A stretch of 64,000 bases of DNA from Eubacteriaceae bacterium (lineage in GTDB: Bacteria > Bacillota > Clostridia > Eubacteriales > Anaerofustaceae), in contig WRIE01000002.1 of assembly GCA_009782875.1 (NCBI GenBank), forward strand, positions 1-64,000. The letters run 5' to 3'. Each line of letters opens with the position of its first letter. The stretch's first letter is position 1. Shown here piece after piece: positions 44,125 to 54,396 of the stretch. The translations under genes and the position numbers were made by a program. Below the pieces are notes generated by a model. The model had not been told where the DNA came from and made no database searches. It saw nothing but the letters and a program-made list of their open reading frames with translations.

Positions 44125-45177
44125 TTGAATATAGCATTGAGTGTCAACCAAAAAGACCTTCTCGAAGTCCTTTTGAATGTCGCCATAATAAGGCCGGTTT
44201 TTATATGGGGAGCCCCCGGCATCGGCAAGTCGTCCATAGTCGAAAGCTTTGCCGATTCGCTAGGCTTGCCCTGCGTCTCCTTGCTCGGAAGCCAGCTGGC
44301 TCCGGAAGACATAATCGGAGTGCCGCAGATTATTGGCGGCAAAAGCGTGTTTTGCCCTCCACGTATGATTGCAAGGGATGAGCCCTATTGCCTGTTTCTC
44401 GATGAGTTAAACGCCTGCTCCCAGGAAGTGCAAAAAGCCTTCTACAGCCTCATCCATGACAGGCGCGTAGGAGAGTACCACCTGCCCGAAAGCTCAATTA
44501 TTATCGGCGCAGGCAACCGCGCCCAAGACAACGCCATAGTAAAACCTATGTCCTCGGCTTTGATAAACCGGATGTTCCATGTGGAGCTTGTCGCCTCCCA
44601 CCGCGAATGGCTCGCTTGGGCAGGGGAAAACGGGATACACCCTTATGTCGTAGAGTACATCAACCTTCGCCCGGACCACTTGTGGAGGCAGCCTCCAAAG
44701 ACAGAAGAGCCCTTTTCGACCCCCCGGTCTTGGCATATGCTTTCAGACGCCATCCACAGCTATGGGGCGAACTTGACTGACAGCCAGTTGGAGATACTGT
44801 CCCATGGCTGCCTGTCCCCCCAGCATGCAGTACAGTTCCGCGCTTTTGTCAAGCAAGTCCAAAACCGTTATGCGTTGTCTGCCATTATTAACGGCGAGCA
44901 AAAATGGCCAAACAGCCCTCAAGACAGGGACGTGTTATATTTTCTCGCCCAAAGCTTCAAAGCCCAGCTAATCAAAGAGCTGCCACCGGAGAAAAACAGC
45001 ATATCCCAATCCACCCAAGATCTGGCATATCGAGCCAAAACCCTGATCAAAGACCTGGCGAACATAAGCCTTGAGATTGCCCAAATGGCAGTGTCAGGTG
45101 ATGGGGAGGATGAGCTTCCAGGATGGTTTTTGCTTGAGGTTGTAAGGGACCTTCCAAGATTGGCGGTAAAAAAATGA
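44125..45177 (+). CDS. MoxR-type AAA+ ATPase
   Basis: The 350-residue protein has Walker A FIWGAPGIGKSSIVESFA, Walker B YCLFLDELNACSQEVQKAF, sensor-1 IIGAGNRAQDN and SALINRMFHVELV with the arginine of the MoxR group. These ATPases act as chaperones for metal-cofactor enzymes or regulate vWA partners. The start is TTG (NIALSVNQKD); GAGG lies 11 bases away, a weak site. Its stop overlaps the ATG of the metallopeptidase-vWA gene, so the two proteins should form one complex. Confidence 0.88.
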   Translation: MNIALSVNQKDLLEVLLNVAIIRPVFIWGAPGIGKSSIVESFADSLGLPCVSLLGSQLAPEDIIGVPQIIGGKSVFCPPRMIARDEPYCLFLDELNACSQEVQKAFYSLIHDRRVGEYHLPESSIIIGAGNRAQDNAIVKPMSSALINRMFHVELVASHREWLAWAGENGIHPYVVEYINLRPDHLWRQPPKTEEPFSTPRSWHMLSDAIHSYGANLTDSQLEILSHGCLSPQHAVQFRAFVKQVQNRYALSAIINGEQKWPNSPQDRDVLYFLAQSFKAQLIKELPPEKNSISQSTQDLAYRAKTLIKDLANISLEIAQMAVSGDGEDELPGWFLLEVVRDLPRLAVKK

Positions 45178-46991
45178 GCAAGCAAAGCCGCAAGAAAAAA
45201 AAAGAGACAACTGATGTTGCCACAGAACAATTCAGCGCCGGCTACCAAATGCTAGGCAACCACCCTTTGTTCAACCCTCTGCTTCGCAATGCGGCGGTAA
45301 TTCGAAGAGAGGAAAACACCAGGTGCCCCCAAAACGGGCTGGCCATTGTAGACAAAGAAGGGTATATATATGCGAACCCAAAGAAAAGGGCAGACTCAGC
45401 CGAGTGGGCCCGCGCTTTGGCCCACTGCTTGCTGCATTTGGGCATGGGGCATTTCAAGGAGCACGACACCAGCCAAAGGGAATGGAATATGGCTTGCGAC
45501 TGTATTGTGGAAAAATTCCTCACAGAGTTGAAGTTCGCCAAACCGTTTTATGATGCAGATTTGCCGCCAAATATACCAAATGAGGAGCAACGCCTATTTA
45601 AGAGCCTATGTGGATTGGATGACAAGTCGGAATACGAGGGGTTCGGCACTGCTGGGCCTGCGGCATTCGACATGCTCTTTGATCTTTCACAACACGACCA
45701 TTGGCGCCGCAAGCCTGCTCAGTGGGAAAAACTTTTTGCCAGCTCCTTGGCTTCCGCTGTGCGCAGCGCTGTCCGGGTTGCCGCAGGGGAGCTTTCCAGC
45801 CTGACAATCGATGTGGATGAGCTCATAAACACCAACGCATTCAGGGCTAAACGCTGGTTTATATCAAGCTACCCCCTCCTGGGGGCAATTGCTTCCGGCT
45901 TTAAAGTCATCGAGGACTCGATCATCTGCCAACGCATGGAGATAAGCATTGCGGCTGTCTCCCCTTCTCTGCAAGAGATATATATCAACCCGGCATACCC
46001 TTTGGACGAGATGGAGATGCGTTTTGTCATAGCCCATGAGTATCTCCATGCCGCCCTGCGCCACGACGAGCGAAAAGACTGGCGGGACGCCTATCTCTGG
46101 AATGTCGCCTGTGATTTTGTCATTAATATGTGGCTGTCAGAAATGCGTGTCGGGGAGCGGCCTGAAGGGCTCTTATATGATGCCCAGTTTAAAGGGATGA
46201 ACGCTGAGGGGATATACGACCGCATAGTGACAGATATGCGCACTTACCGGAAACTGGCTACCTTGAGGGGAGTGGGTTTAGGGGATATTATCCCGGGGGA
46301 AGACCGCTACACCGGGGATACCGACCTCGACGCATTTTACCGCAAAGCCCTTTCCCAAGGGCTCACATACCACCAGGAACAAGAGAGGGGATACCTCCCT
46401 GAAGGTTTGGTTGAGGAAATCAGGGCCCTGATGCACCCTCCAATACCTTGGGATGTGGAGCTTGCCCATTGGTTTGACGACCACTTCACCCCAATTGAGA
46501 AAATCCGCTCATATGCCCGCCCAAGCCGCCGGCAATCATCAACTCCAGATATTCCAAGGCCAAATTGGGTTGTGTCCCAGCTATCCCTTGACGGGCGGAC
46601 TTTTGGAGTTGTCCTCGACACATCCGGCTCTATGGACAGGTCGGTTTTAGCCAGCGCTTTAGGCGCGATCGCAAGCTACAGTTATGCCAAGGATGTGCCT
46701 GCGGCCAGGGTTGTGTTTTGCGATGCCGAGGCATATGACAACGGCTATATGAAACCAGAGGATATTGCAGGGGAAGTCAAGGTAAAGGGCAGGGGAGGCA
46801 CGATTCTGCAGCCAGGCATCGACCTGTTAGACAGGGCGGAGGATTTCCCCAAAGATGCGCCTATTCTTGTAATAACCGATGGATATTGCGACAAAGTCGT
46901 CATGTATGGCAGGGATCATGCTTTCCTTATCCCCCATGGGGCGACCTTGCCTTTTGAGCCAAAAGGCAAGGTTTTTAGGATGAAAAACTGA
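45174..46991 (+). CDS. Two metallopeptidase-like modules fused to a vWA domain
   Basis: The 605-residue protein contains an N-terminal module ARALAHCLLHLGMGHFKEHD, then REWNMACDCIVEKFLTELK. A second, similar one follows: MRFVIAHEYLHAALRHDERK, then YLWNVACDFVINMWLSEMR. The second has an intact HExxH zinc site (HEYLH); in the first the Glu is replaced (HCLLH). The C-terminal 160 residues are a vWA-like domain with MIDAS motif FGVVLDTSGSMDRS and later GRGGTILQPGIDL and LVITDGYCD. This DUF2201-like architecture pairs with MoxR ATPases. ATG overlaps the ATPase stop (ATGA). Cytoplasmic; substrate unknown. Confidence 0.85.
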   Translation: MSKQSRKKKKETTDVATEQFSAGYQMLGNHPLFNPLLRNAAVIRREENTRCPQNGLAIVDKEGYIYANPKKRADSAEWARALAHCLLHLGMGHFKEHDTSQREWNMACDCIVEKFLTELKFAKPFYDADLPPNIPNEEQRLFKSLCGLDDKSEYEGFGTAGPAAFDMLFDLSQHDHWRRKPAQWEKLFASSLASAVRSAVRVAAGELSSLTIDVDELINTNAFRAKRWFISSYPLLGAIASGFKVIEDSIICQRMEISIAAVSPSLQEIYINPAYPLDEMEMRFVIAHEYLHAALRHDERKDWRDAYLWNVACDFVINMWLSEMRVGERPEGLLYDAQFKGMNAEGIYDRIVTDMRTYRKLATLRGVGLGDIIPGEDRYTGDTDLDAFYRKALSQGLTYHQEQERGYLPEGLVEEIRALMHPPIPWDVELAHWFDDHFTPIEKIRSYARPSRRQSSTPDIPRPNWVVSQLSLDGRTFGVVLDTSGSMDRSVLASALGAIASYSYAKDVPAARVVFCDAEAYDNGYMKPEDIAGEVKVKGRGGTILQPGIDLLDRAEDFPKDAPILVITDGYCDKVVMYGRDHAFLIPHGATLPFEPKGKVFRMKN

Positions 46992-47390
46992 AGGCTGCGC
47001 AAAATGAGCCATGAAAACCTTGAAGTGATAGGAAGTATGTGAAAAATCAAAACTGTGGGAAATATGTCAAGCCAAAAATCCATGAGAAGCGCGAAAGTCG
47101 TATGATGCTAGGTAGATACCGGCATTGCATAGACAACTATTTCGAACCAATCCGCTTTGCGAAGCACAGAAAAATCCTTGAAGATGGGCATTTGCCGGGC
47201 GCCGCATGGCGAGGGCTGCGGTTTGGTTTGTTCGCTGTCGATGTGGAGCGAGTTTGTGGATATAGATTGTTGGGCGTTCTAAAGCGATTCGTATATGCAG
47301 GAGACCTGTGGAGCCTGCAATTGCAGGCTGTTGCTCTGGCAGCAAAAAACAGGGATTTCGGGCAGCCAGCCAAGCCGGGGGATGCATAGC
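46992..47390. other. No gene seen
   Basis: A plus-strand frame through 47039-47389 exists but has no ribosome binding site and atypical composition. Confidence 0.35.
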
Positions 47391-48604
47391 ATGAAAGTGA
47401 TTGTAATTCTGTTATTGTTTGCAGCCCCCAGCTTTAATTTCCTTATCAAATATCTCAACTACAAAAACAGAAACGCGCCGATCCCAGGCAATGTGCAAGA
47501 CATCTACGACGCGGATACATACCAGCAGCGCAGCGCATATGACATGGAAAACCTGAGGCTCGGGGTGATTGCCGGTATATGCAGGCTGTTGCTGATGTCC
47601 GTTTTCCTGATCTTCAACTTGCATAGCCTCTTACACAGCTTAATTAGCAAGTATACCGCCCACGCCACCGTTCAAGCGTGTTTCATGCTCGGCATACCTG
47701 CTCTGGCTGGTTTTGTTGCAAGCATAGTATTCAACGCTGTGGGTACATTCATGATCGAAGCAAAATATGGTTTCAACAAAACCACTATAAAGACTTTTAT
47801 TGGCGACACCGCCAAAAATCTTATTTTCAGGGTTGTGACGTTCTGTAGCGCTCTAGCCTTGTTTTTATACTTATACAGCTTGATCGGCAATAAGGGCTTT
47901 ATCGTCGTTTTCCTGGCGCTAGCCTTGTTGGTGGTGCTTGCGACCGCTTTGTCCCCTTATCTGATGAGAATATCTTATCAATTCACCCCGCTGCCAGAAG
48001 GTCCGCTTATGAACAAATTATGAACAAAATAGACGCTATCGCAGAGCGGCACAAGTATCCATTGAAAAAGATTTACATCATCAACGCCTCAAAGCGTACG
48101 ACCAAATTGAATGCCTTTTTTTCCGGCATCGGTAAAACTAAAACTATTGGGATTTTTGATAATCTGCTTGATAAAATGAGTGAGGATGAAGTGGTTGCGA
48201 TACTAGCCCACGAAATTGGACACGCCAAAGGCAAGCACATGCTGCGCAGGCTGCCGCTTATGATCCTGCAATTTTTGCCGCTATTATCGATTTTGGCTCT
48301 TTTGATAGGGTGCGAACCGTTATCACTTGCGTTTGGCTTCAGCGAAACGAACATTGCTTTTGAGTTGGAGACCGGCTTGGGCTTGTTATCGCCAGCCATG
48401 ATTGTATTGCAGATGCTTGGCAATATCCAAAGCCGCAAACACGAGTATGAGGCGGATGCCTTTGAGGTGTCAAGCGAGGGCGCGGCTCCCTCAATATCGG
48501 CGATGAAAAAGCTGGTCAGGGAAAACTTCTCAAATTTGACGCCACATCCCTTTGTTGTTTTTGCTGCATCCAACCTCAATATTATTGTGCGGTCAGGCAG
48601 TTGA
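47391..48604 (+). pseudogene. M48/Ste24-type membrane metalloprotease split by frameshifts
   Basis: The first 210 residues form the hydrophobic M48 N-terminal part (VIVILLLFAAPSFNFLIKYL, FMIEAKYGFNKTTIKTFIG, and LMRISYQFTPLPEGPL). An 11-bp tandem duplication then ends the frame. The second frame starts at ATG 48020 inside the repeat and holds the catalytic part: KKIYIINASKRTTKLNAFFS, VVAILAHEIGHAKGKHMLRR with HEIGH, and SRKHEYEADAFEVSSEG with the third zinc ligand. The end is shifted again: LLHPTSILLCGQAVE, the counterpart of the HPPLLERI segment, lies in another frame. The ATGA overlap could allow some reinitiation, but two separate halves result. Confidence 0.82.
48007..48028 (+). repeat. 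11-bp perfect tandem duplication inside the M48 gene
   Basis: TTATGAACAAA occurs twice back to back. Removing one copy restores a single frame (GPLMNKIDAIAERH). Confidence 0.95.
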
Positions 48605-48729
48605 ATTTTACTTATTATTCATTCCTGGATATAGAACAACTGGCTTTGCTAGGTTATAATTGGGCAATTTGTTCCGACATACCAATTTGGTGATTCAAAA
48701 CCCCCAGATCTGCAAGAGCGGCATAAAAA

Positions 48730-48777
48730 CCAGCGGCCCTTGGGGAGTCTGGTCCTTATCCCCAGAGTTGCCGCTGG
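48730..48777. terminator. Two-tier hairpin between convergent genes
   Basis: CCAGCGGC pairs with GCCGCTGG, and inside it TGGGGA pairs with TCCCCA. It probably terminates transcription from the protease relic and the tautomerase gene. Confidence 0.6.
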
Positions 48778-48795
48778 ACAGGCGTTCTAGCAAAA

Positions 48796-48999
48796 TTACT
48801 CTACTACTTTGCCATGGTCAATTATTGTATATTCAGCAATAATTTTTTGAGTGTCTCTATCCATGTCTTCCCATACAAAAGTAAACGCGGTCTCTGGGGC
48901 GCCCATTGTTTCTTGGGCAGCTTTGACCAAGGCTTGGGCAGTCTTTAGTTTAGTCTCGTCATCTTTTCCCGCATACGACCTGAAAAAAATATTTGGCAT
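48796..48999 (-). CDS. 4-oxalocrotonate-tautomerase-like protein
   Basis: The 67 residues start MPNIFFRSYAGKDDETKLKT; Pro-2 becomes the N-terminal catalytic base in 4-OT family enzymes after Met removal. AQALVKAAQETMGAPETAFT and FVWEDMDRD follow the usual helix and strand order. Such small hexameric enzymes tautomerise 2-oxo acids; the substrate is unknown. The sequence is more divergent than typical, with one extra C-terminal strand. GGGAGGAG precedes the ATG. Confidence 0.75.
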   Translation of the reverse strand: MPNIFFRSYAGKDDETKLKTAQALVKAAQETMGAPETAFTFVWEDMDRDTQKIIAEYTIIDHGKVVE

Positions 49000-49754
49000 G
49001 TTACTCCTCCCTGCTTTGATATATAGACTTGCTAGACTATGTTATTTGTCAACAACTGTTGTCTAAGATATGAGCTACGCCAAAGCGTAGATTTACTTTT
49101 ATTCCCCTCTAGCAGTGAATGAGAATTTTTCTGCTGCCATAGTTTGAGGGAATACGAGGGACGGTTGACTTCGCCCCGAACAACAAAGATATACTCAACA
49201 GTTCCTGTATCCAGCAGGCTTTAGATATCCATCTGGTACAGGGCAATAACTTTGATTTGCCCCTATTTGATTTATAGCAGCAGTTATGGCCAAAAGAATT
49301 CCTGCCATGTCTACTGCCCTCTCCAAGCAGGGGTGGCTTTAAAATTTGAGCGGTACAGGTGCTTTGCAGCTATGCAGTTGCTAGCCGCCTTGTGAAAGAC
49401 ATTCGCCAAAACCGAAAAAGCTAATGAAACTAAACACGATGATTGTTGGTTTTCCTGCCGCATTGCGTGCGCACACCGCTTAAATCGCACAAAGCAATAA
49501 GCGCTTTTTTGGGATGTTTTGCGGAGAGCGTTTTCGAGGATTGGCTCTACCAGATCAAGAAGTAAGAAGAGAGCGGCAAAGCGCATCGCCTCTCGTAAAT
49601 CCATTGTACCACAAAAACTATTGAAGCATTCAAGCGAAATGAGCAAAATTGGCAATAGATTGCGGAATTCATTGCGCAAACCATTCAACCTTCGCTGTGC
49701 CCATTTATCAGTTTTGGGGCTTATCACACCTGGGTGTTTGCCATGGATCTTCTA
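49000..49754. other. No supported gene; probably remnants around an insertion element
   Basis: A minus-strand frame at 49311-49727 (LREAMRFAALFLLLDLVEPI) has no ribosome binding site or family resemblance that I can name. It abuts the truncated IS1634 transposase, so the region may be the scar of its 3' end. Confidence 0.3.
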
Positions 49755-50542
49755 AGTTAGCCTCGAAGGGCGCGTCGACATTGATAATCCTGTAAAAGCC
49801 TCTTTCCATTATTAGCGCGGGCTTGGCTTGGCCGATGAAATCCAGCTGCGCAATTGTCGCCTGCAGCGTGGACACGCCATTGATGTTGCCGGGCAGCAGC
49901 CTGAAAAATGCGGGAAGCCCGCTGCGCTTCCCGAAAACCATGCCAAGGTTTATTTGGGGCAGCTTCTCTTTGTCGCGGTTGTGCCCGTAGCGGACATACT
50001 CGTTCTGCTTCGAGCGGAAGGAGACGCTTGTGATATCGTAGCAGGAGCAACCAGCGCCGGCGAGGTTGCGCATCCAATCCCTGAAAAAGGCGCTCTGGCT
50101 GCTTGGCCTTGGAGAAGCCCGGAGATGCGCTGGGACTTTATTTCTGCGCCAAACTGGCGTTTGTGGGAAGCGCTCCAAGCCTCGCGCCTGGACAGCGGCA
50201 GGCCTTTTGCGCGAGGAAGTATGCGGAGCCCGGAATCATTTTCCATTCGCTTGGGAAAGCTTTTGCCAAAATGGCGCAGAGCCCTGTCTGTCTGGCGGCT
50301 TCATCAAGCTACGCGGCACGGCATGCAACAAGCGTCTAGACCTTCGGGGCCTCCTCCTCCAATGGCGGGCCAGCCTTGGGAGCCCGCCTCTTTGAAGGGA
50401 TGATTTCGCCTGTCGCCTCGTCAAGCCTGCCAAGGCACACTTGCTTGTTCCTGGGCGCTTTCTTTTCTTTGTCCCAGTAGCTTACTGTCTCGTACACGTA
50501 TTTGGCTCCGTTTGGCTTTGTGTGGATTGTCTTGAAAGCCAT
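49755..50542 (-). pseudogene. IS1634-family transposase, frameshifted and truncated
   Basis: The start is well preserved: KPNGAKYVYETVSYWDKEKK, then APRNKQVCLGRLDEATGEII, with AGGAGG before the ATG. After a stretch with frameshifts the catalytic core resumes with CYDITSVSFRSKQNEYVRYG, HNRDKEKLPQINLGMVFGKR, SGLPAFFRLLPGNINGVSTL and LIMERGFYRIINVDAPFEAN. These match the first and second Asp regions of IS1634-type DDE transposases. The final Glu region is absent. The element cannot move on its own. Confidence 0.85.
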
Positions 50543-50559
50543 CGCCCACCTCCTGCAAA

Positions 50560-50589
50560 CATAGTTATAATACTTATATTATAACTATG
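50560..50589. repeat. 12-bp inverted repeat upstream of the IS1634 transposase
   Basis: CATAGTTATAAT-ACTTAT-ATTATAACTATG. Both arms contain TATAAT-like sequence, so it may overlap divergent promoters, serve as an operator, or belong to the element's end. Confidence 0.5.
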
Positions 50590-50757
50590 TTTTGCTGACA
50601 ATGCAAGACCAGAATCCTCTATTTACGACAATATTAGATGTCGTTTTGAATACATAGCTATATTTTTCGGGAAAATCGGACTCGCATTAGTGGTGGAGAT
50701 GCATATCCTTGTCTACGATGCCGGAACGGAGATATTCTATCTAGTCTAGCCGGAATC

Positions 50758-51867
50758 CTATTTTAAGTTCTCAGGGTTCAAGCCAAGCAGCTCGTCTACA
50801 ACGAAGATTCCATTATCCCTTATCAAAATATCATCGAAGTAGATCCGCCCCCCGCCATACTCGGGTGTCTGGATGCAAACCAAATCCCAATGCAGCTTCG
50901 AGACATTCCCGTTAAACGCAAGCGCGTATGCGTTCCCTGGAGTGAAATGGAAACTGCCCATAATCTTCTCGTCAAAAAGCGTATCTGCCATAGGAACCGT
51001 GATATAAGGGTTGACCCCCAATGCAAATTCACCAATATACCTGGCGCCCTCATCTATATCAAGAACTTCATTGATGCGCTCGTTGTCATTGCCGGAAGCC
51101 TTGACGATTATGCCATTTTCAAATTCCAAATATATATCGCTGTAAATAAAGCCATCTTTCAAAGAAGGAGTGTTGAATGCCACATGCCCATTGACCGAAT
51201 CCTTGACGGGGGCAGTGTAAACCTCGCCGTCAGGGATATTGCGCCTGCCACAGCAAGGAACCGCTGGTATGCCCTTGATCGAGAAAGAAAAATCAGTGCC
51301 CGGTCCTGCAATCCTCACCATATCTGTGCGCTCCATAAGAGCTGTCAAGCTTTCCATTGCAACTGCCATCTTTGCATAGTCAAGGTTGCACACATCAAAG
51401 TAGAAGTCCTCAAACTGGCTTTGGCTCATTTTAGCCATCTGGGACATTGAGGCGTTTGGATAGCGCAAAACAACCCATTTTGTGTTGTTTACCCTGTGTG
51501 CCTGCACCTTGTTTGTGATATTGCTGTACAACTGCAATTTCTCTTGGGGCACATCTGACATCTCATAGGCGTTGGAAGCCCCTCTGATGCCAATATAAGC
51601 GTCCATGCCCTCCATTCTCGCCAGCTCCACTTGGGCAAAAAACTCTAATTGCTCTTCATTGCAGGAAAGCACAATTTCCCTGGTTATTGACGGCTCTTGC
51701 AAATCCACATATGGATAAGCCCCGGCTTTATAAGTTTCTTTGATTAATTGCTGGATAAGGGGGTTGGAATCCTGCCCAATGCCTGTTATGAGCACCTTTT
51801 CCCCTTGTTTTAGGGCGCAAGAGTAGTTTACTAAACGCTCCGCTAAAAAACTGATTCGATTATCCAT
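50758..51867 (-). CDS. M29-family metallo-aminopeptidase
   Basis: The 369-residue cytoplasmic enzyme has the two-domain layout of M29 (AmpS/PepS/aminopeptidase T). The N-terminal part contains LAERLVNYSCALKQGEKVLI and the ARMEGMDAYIGIRGASN loop. The metal ligands sit in the C-terminal part: Glu in RRNIPDGEVYTAPVKDSVNG, Glu in YIGEFALGVNP, His in MGSFHFTPGNAYALAF, and HWD in SKLHWDLVCIQT. It removes N-terminal residues from peptides. GGAGG lies 7 bases before the ATG. It is monocistronic; length is slightly below the usual 400-410 residues. Confidence 0.9.
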   Translation of the reverse strand: MDNRISFLAERLVNYSCALKQGEKVLITGIGQDSNPLIQQLIKETYKAGAYPYVDLQEPSITREIVLSCNEEQLEFFAQVELARMEGMDAYIGIRGASNAYEMSDVPQEKLQLYSNITNKVQAHRVNNTKWVVLRYPNASMSQMAKMSQSQFEDFYFDVCNLDYAKMAVAMESLTALMERTDMVRIAGPGTDFSFSIKGIPAVPCCGRRNIPDGEVYTAPVKDSVNGHVAFNTPSLKDGFIYSDIYLEFENGIIVKASGNDNERINEVLDIDEGARYIGEFALGVNPYITVPMADTLFDEKIMGSFHFTPGNAYALAFNGNVSKLHWDLVCIQTPEYGGGRIYFDDILIRDNGIFVVDELLGLNPENLK

Positions 51868-52101
51868 ATAATGCCTCCAAATTTTTAACTCTTGACTGCA
51901 TTATACCATTAAATCCCCTTGACAATTTAGCCTTGCATATCGCCTGCTTTGCCATATCAGCCTTGGCTGGATCATACCTATATACAAGCATGTATATTAG
52001 CATTTCCAATGAACCATTAATAAAATCAATGATGCTTTGCAACCTTGTTTTTAACATGGTTCTGCAATAATTGGCATATGCGAAAAGAGAGGTTGGCTAA
52101 G

Positions 52102-54396
52102 ATGAAAAAAACAATTATGAAAACAGCTATGACAACACTCGCTTTGCTGGTTTTGGCCGGATTAGTGGCCAAGCCGCTGGCAGCCTTTGCCACTAACAAT
52201 TCCGGAGTCTGGCTAGCCGGGGATTTCCATACCCACTCATACTTCTCCGATGGCAGCCACACTCCAAGCCAAGTCGCTGAAATGGCGAAATTGTACGGCC
52301 TAGACTGGATTTCTGCCGCAGACCATGGAGGCGCATATGTCGGCAAAAAGGATGCCAAAGGCAACCGCTGGTCAAGTGGCGACGCCTATGTGTTAAAAGA
52401 CGGAAACGGCTTTGTAATGCCACGGTGGGCTACAATTTACAAGTACGGGGAAGATGCAATAAACCAAAACCGGGAGGGGGGATTCCTCCAAATATCCGGG
52501 TTTGAATGGAATGTGCCAAACCACAGCCACGCTTCAGTGGGAATAATCGGCGAGAACGCCAACGAGCATCTGGCTGTGTTTGAATACCTATATGACAGCG
52601 CCAGGGAAACATATGACGCACAGACAAGTATCTTAAAAAACCTGGAGCGGGGGCTTGGGGGGAAAGAAGAGGCAGGCGAAGGCTCAAACAAAGCATCTTC
52701 CTTGACAAACAACTCACATGAGGGGGCTTTGTTGGGCGCAGGGCATTTGCAGTCAAAATTTCAAAATACATCATACTTTTTGCCAAACCATCCTTCCAGG
52801 TCGCTAAATTTCACACTGGAGCATTTCCGTGAGTTCAATGACATAGCCCCTGATGTCTTCTTTGGGGCAGAGTTTTTGCCCGGCCACCAGTCGTCGGCTT
52901 TCAGGGGCGATTACAGCATTATGAACCTTTATGACAGCGTCAAGGAAAAATATACTAATATCAAGGGCAAAGACGGAGACACTATTGAGGCAAAACTGGA
53001 CACTTACATAAACGAGCTGGCAGAAGTTGCTGCGGATAGTGTGGCAAAGCCGCCAAAAGGGGCGCAACAAGCAGTTTTGGATAAATACGCGGCAGATGTG
53101 GATCATGCGAAAAATCAAATATTCGAACAATACAACCCGCTACGGGAAGAAATGCTTGGCAGCGTGTATTCGAGCATTGCAATCCAACGCACCTACGGGG
53201 GAGCCGACATCATGATGGCTAAAGTAGGCGGCGTATGGGACGCCATGCTTAGCGAAGGCCGCCGTTTCTGGGCATTCGGCAACTCCGATTTCCATGCGAA
53301 CAAACAAGGAGTATCTGATATCGACTTTTGGCCAGGGCAATTCAATAAAAATTACGTCTTTGCCACAGATAGATCCTACCAGGGCATCTTGGACGGCATG
53401 CGCAGCGGCAATTGCTTCCTAGTCACTGGGGATTTAGTGGCCGCATTGGATTTTACCATCAGCAACAACAACGGGTCTGCCACTATGGGCCAGTGGCTGC
53501 CCGGTTCTAAGGACAGCGCCAACACTATCACAATCAGGTTTATGAGCCCAGCTGAAAACCATAATGGGAACAGCCCAAAAGTGGACCATATAGATGTTAT
53601 AGCAGGCACTGTGACAAGGACACAAGAAGAGCCGGACACAGCTGTCATCCTGTCAATCGGGATTGATGAATTCGAGCAAGGCGACGACAATTGGATGTCG
53701 GCAACCTTCGAGCTTCCCAATGCCGGCAAAGACACATACTACCGCCTTAGGGGCACAAACAACCCGAATGGCAGCGAAAATGTAGATGATGCCGGAAACC
53801 CGACCATTGATGTGCCCATAGATTCTGTTGCAGGCACAAACACCCCCCAAATCGCTTTTGACGACCTGTGGTTTTATTCCAACCCGGTATTCGCCTATGC
53901 GCCAATTAGGGATGTAGCTATTGTAGGCAAGCTTGTTGACGCAAACAATAGAGCTCTTGCCTCGACGAGAATTTTCTTTGGCGAGCAGTCATTTATGACA
54001 GACAGGAACGGCCGGTTCAAAATCGAAAGCTTGGATATGGGAAAACACTCCCTGGCTGCAGTCAGCGCAGCAGGAAAACCTTCTGCCAACATGTTTTTGG
54101 AGGTTGGCACAGGAGAGGCAAATGAATTTAGCAACAACGCCATCTGGCTGGAGCTTGGAACGTTAAAAGCCAACGTGGTTTTCGCCATTGATTCAGGCTC
54201 GATACAAGTCAAAGAAGTCTCCATTCCGGAAGATGTGAAAAAATATGCGCCCATTGTCGCGATCATTACTGTGATTGTGTTGTGCATTATAATCCGTGCC
54301 GCTATGAGGATTAATAAGAGGAGAATCCGGGCACGGCAGCCTGCAAAGTACAGGGTAAAGCCATCGGATGGCCATGCTGCAACCCGCATGAACTGA
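52102..54396 (+). CDS. Exported PHP-domain (CehA/McbA-type) phosphoesterase-like protein
   Basis: The 764-residue protein has a signal peptide (TALLVLAGLVAKPLAAFA-like stretch near residues 8-28). A PHP domain follows: LAGDFHTHSYFSDGSHTPSQ and ISAADHGG supply metal-binding His and Asp, then ISGFEWNVPNHSH, and FWAFGNSDFHAN carries the last HxH-like set. After a beta-rich linker with Asp-rich loops comes a carboxypeptidase-regulatory-like domain (VGKLVDANNRALASTRIFFG, MTDRNGRFKIESLDMGKHSL). One membrane helix near residue 720 and a basic tail complete it. It is a surface-anchored hydrolase of unknown substrate. GAGG lies about 10 bases before the ATG. Confidence 0.82.
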   Translation: MKKTIMKTAMTTLALLVLAGLVAKPLAAFATNNSGVWLAGDFHTHSYFSDGSHTPSQVAEMAKLYGLDWISAADHGGAYVGKKDAKGNRWSSGDAYVLKDGNGFVMPRWATIYKYGEDAINQNREGGFLQISGFEWNVPNHSHASVGIIGENANEHLAVFEYLYDSARETYDAQTSILKNLERGLGGKEEAGEGSNKASSLTNNSHEGALLGAGHLQSKFQNTSYFLPNHPSRSLNFTLEHFREFNDIAPDVFFGAEFLPGHQSSAFRGDYSIMNLYDSVKEKYTNIKGKDGDTIEAKLDTYINELAEVAADSVAKPPKGAQQAVLDKYAADVDHAKNQIFEQYNPLREEMLGSVYSSIAIQRTYGGADIMMAKVGGVWDAMLSEGRRFWAFGNSDFHANKQGVSDIDFWPGQFNKNYVFATDRSYQGILDGMRSGNCFLVTGDLVAALDFTISNNNGSATMGQWLPGSKDSANTITIRFMSPAENHNGNSPKVDHIDVIAGTVTRTQEEPDTAVILSIGIDEFEQGDDNWMSATFELPNAGKDTYYRLRGTNNPNGSENVDDAGNPTIDVPIDSVAGTNTPQIAFDDLWFYSNPVFAYAPIRDVAIVGKLVDANNRALASTRIFFGEQSFMTDRNGRFKIESLDMGKHSLAAVSAAGKPSANMFLEVGTGEANEFSNNAIWLELGTLKANVVFAIDSGSIQVKEVSIPEDVKKYAPIVAIITVIVLCIIIRAAMRINKRRIRARQPAKYRVKPSDGHAATRMN

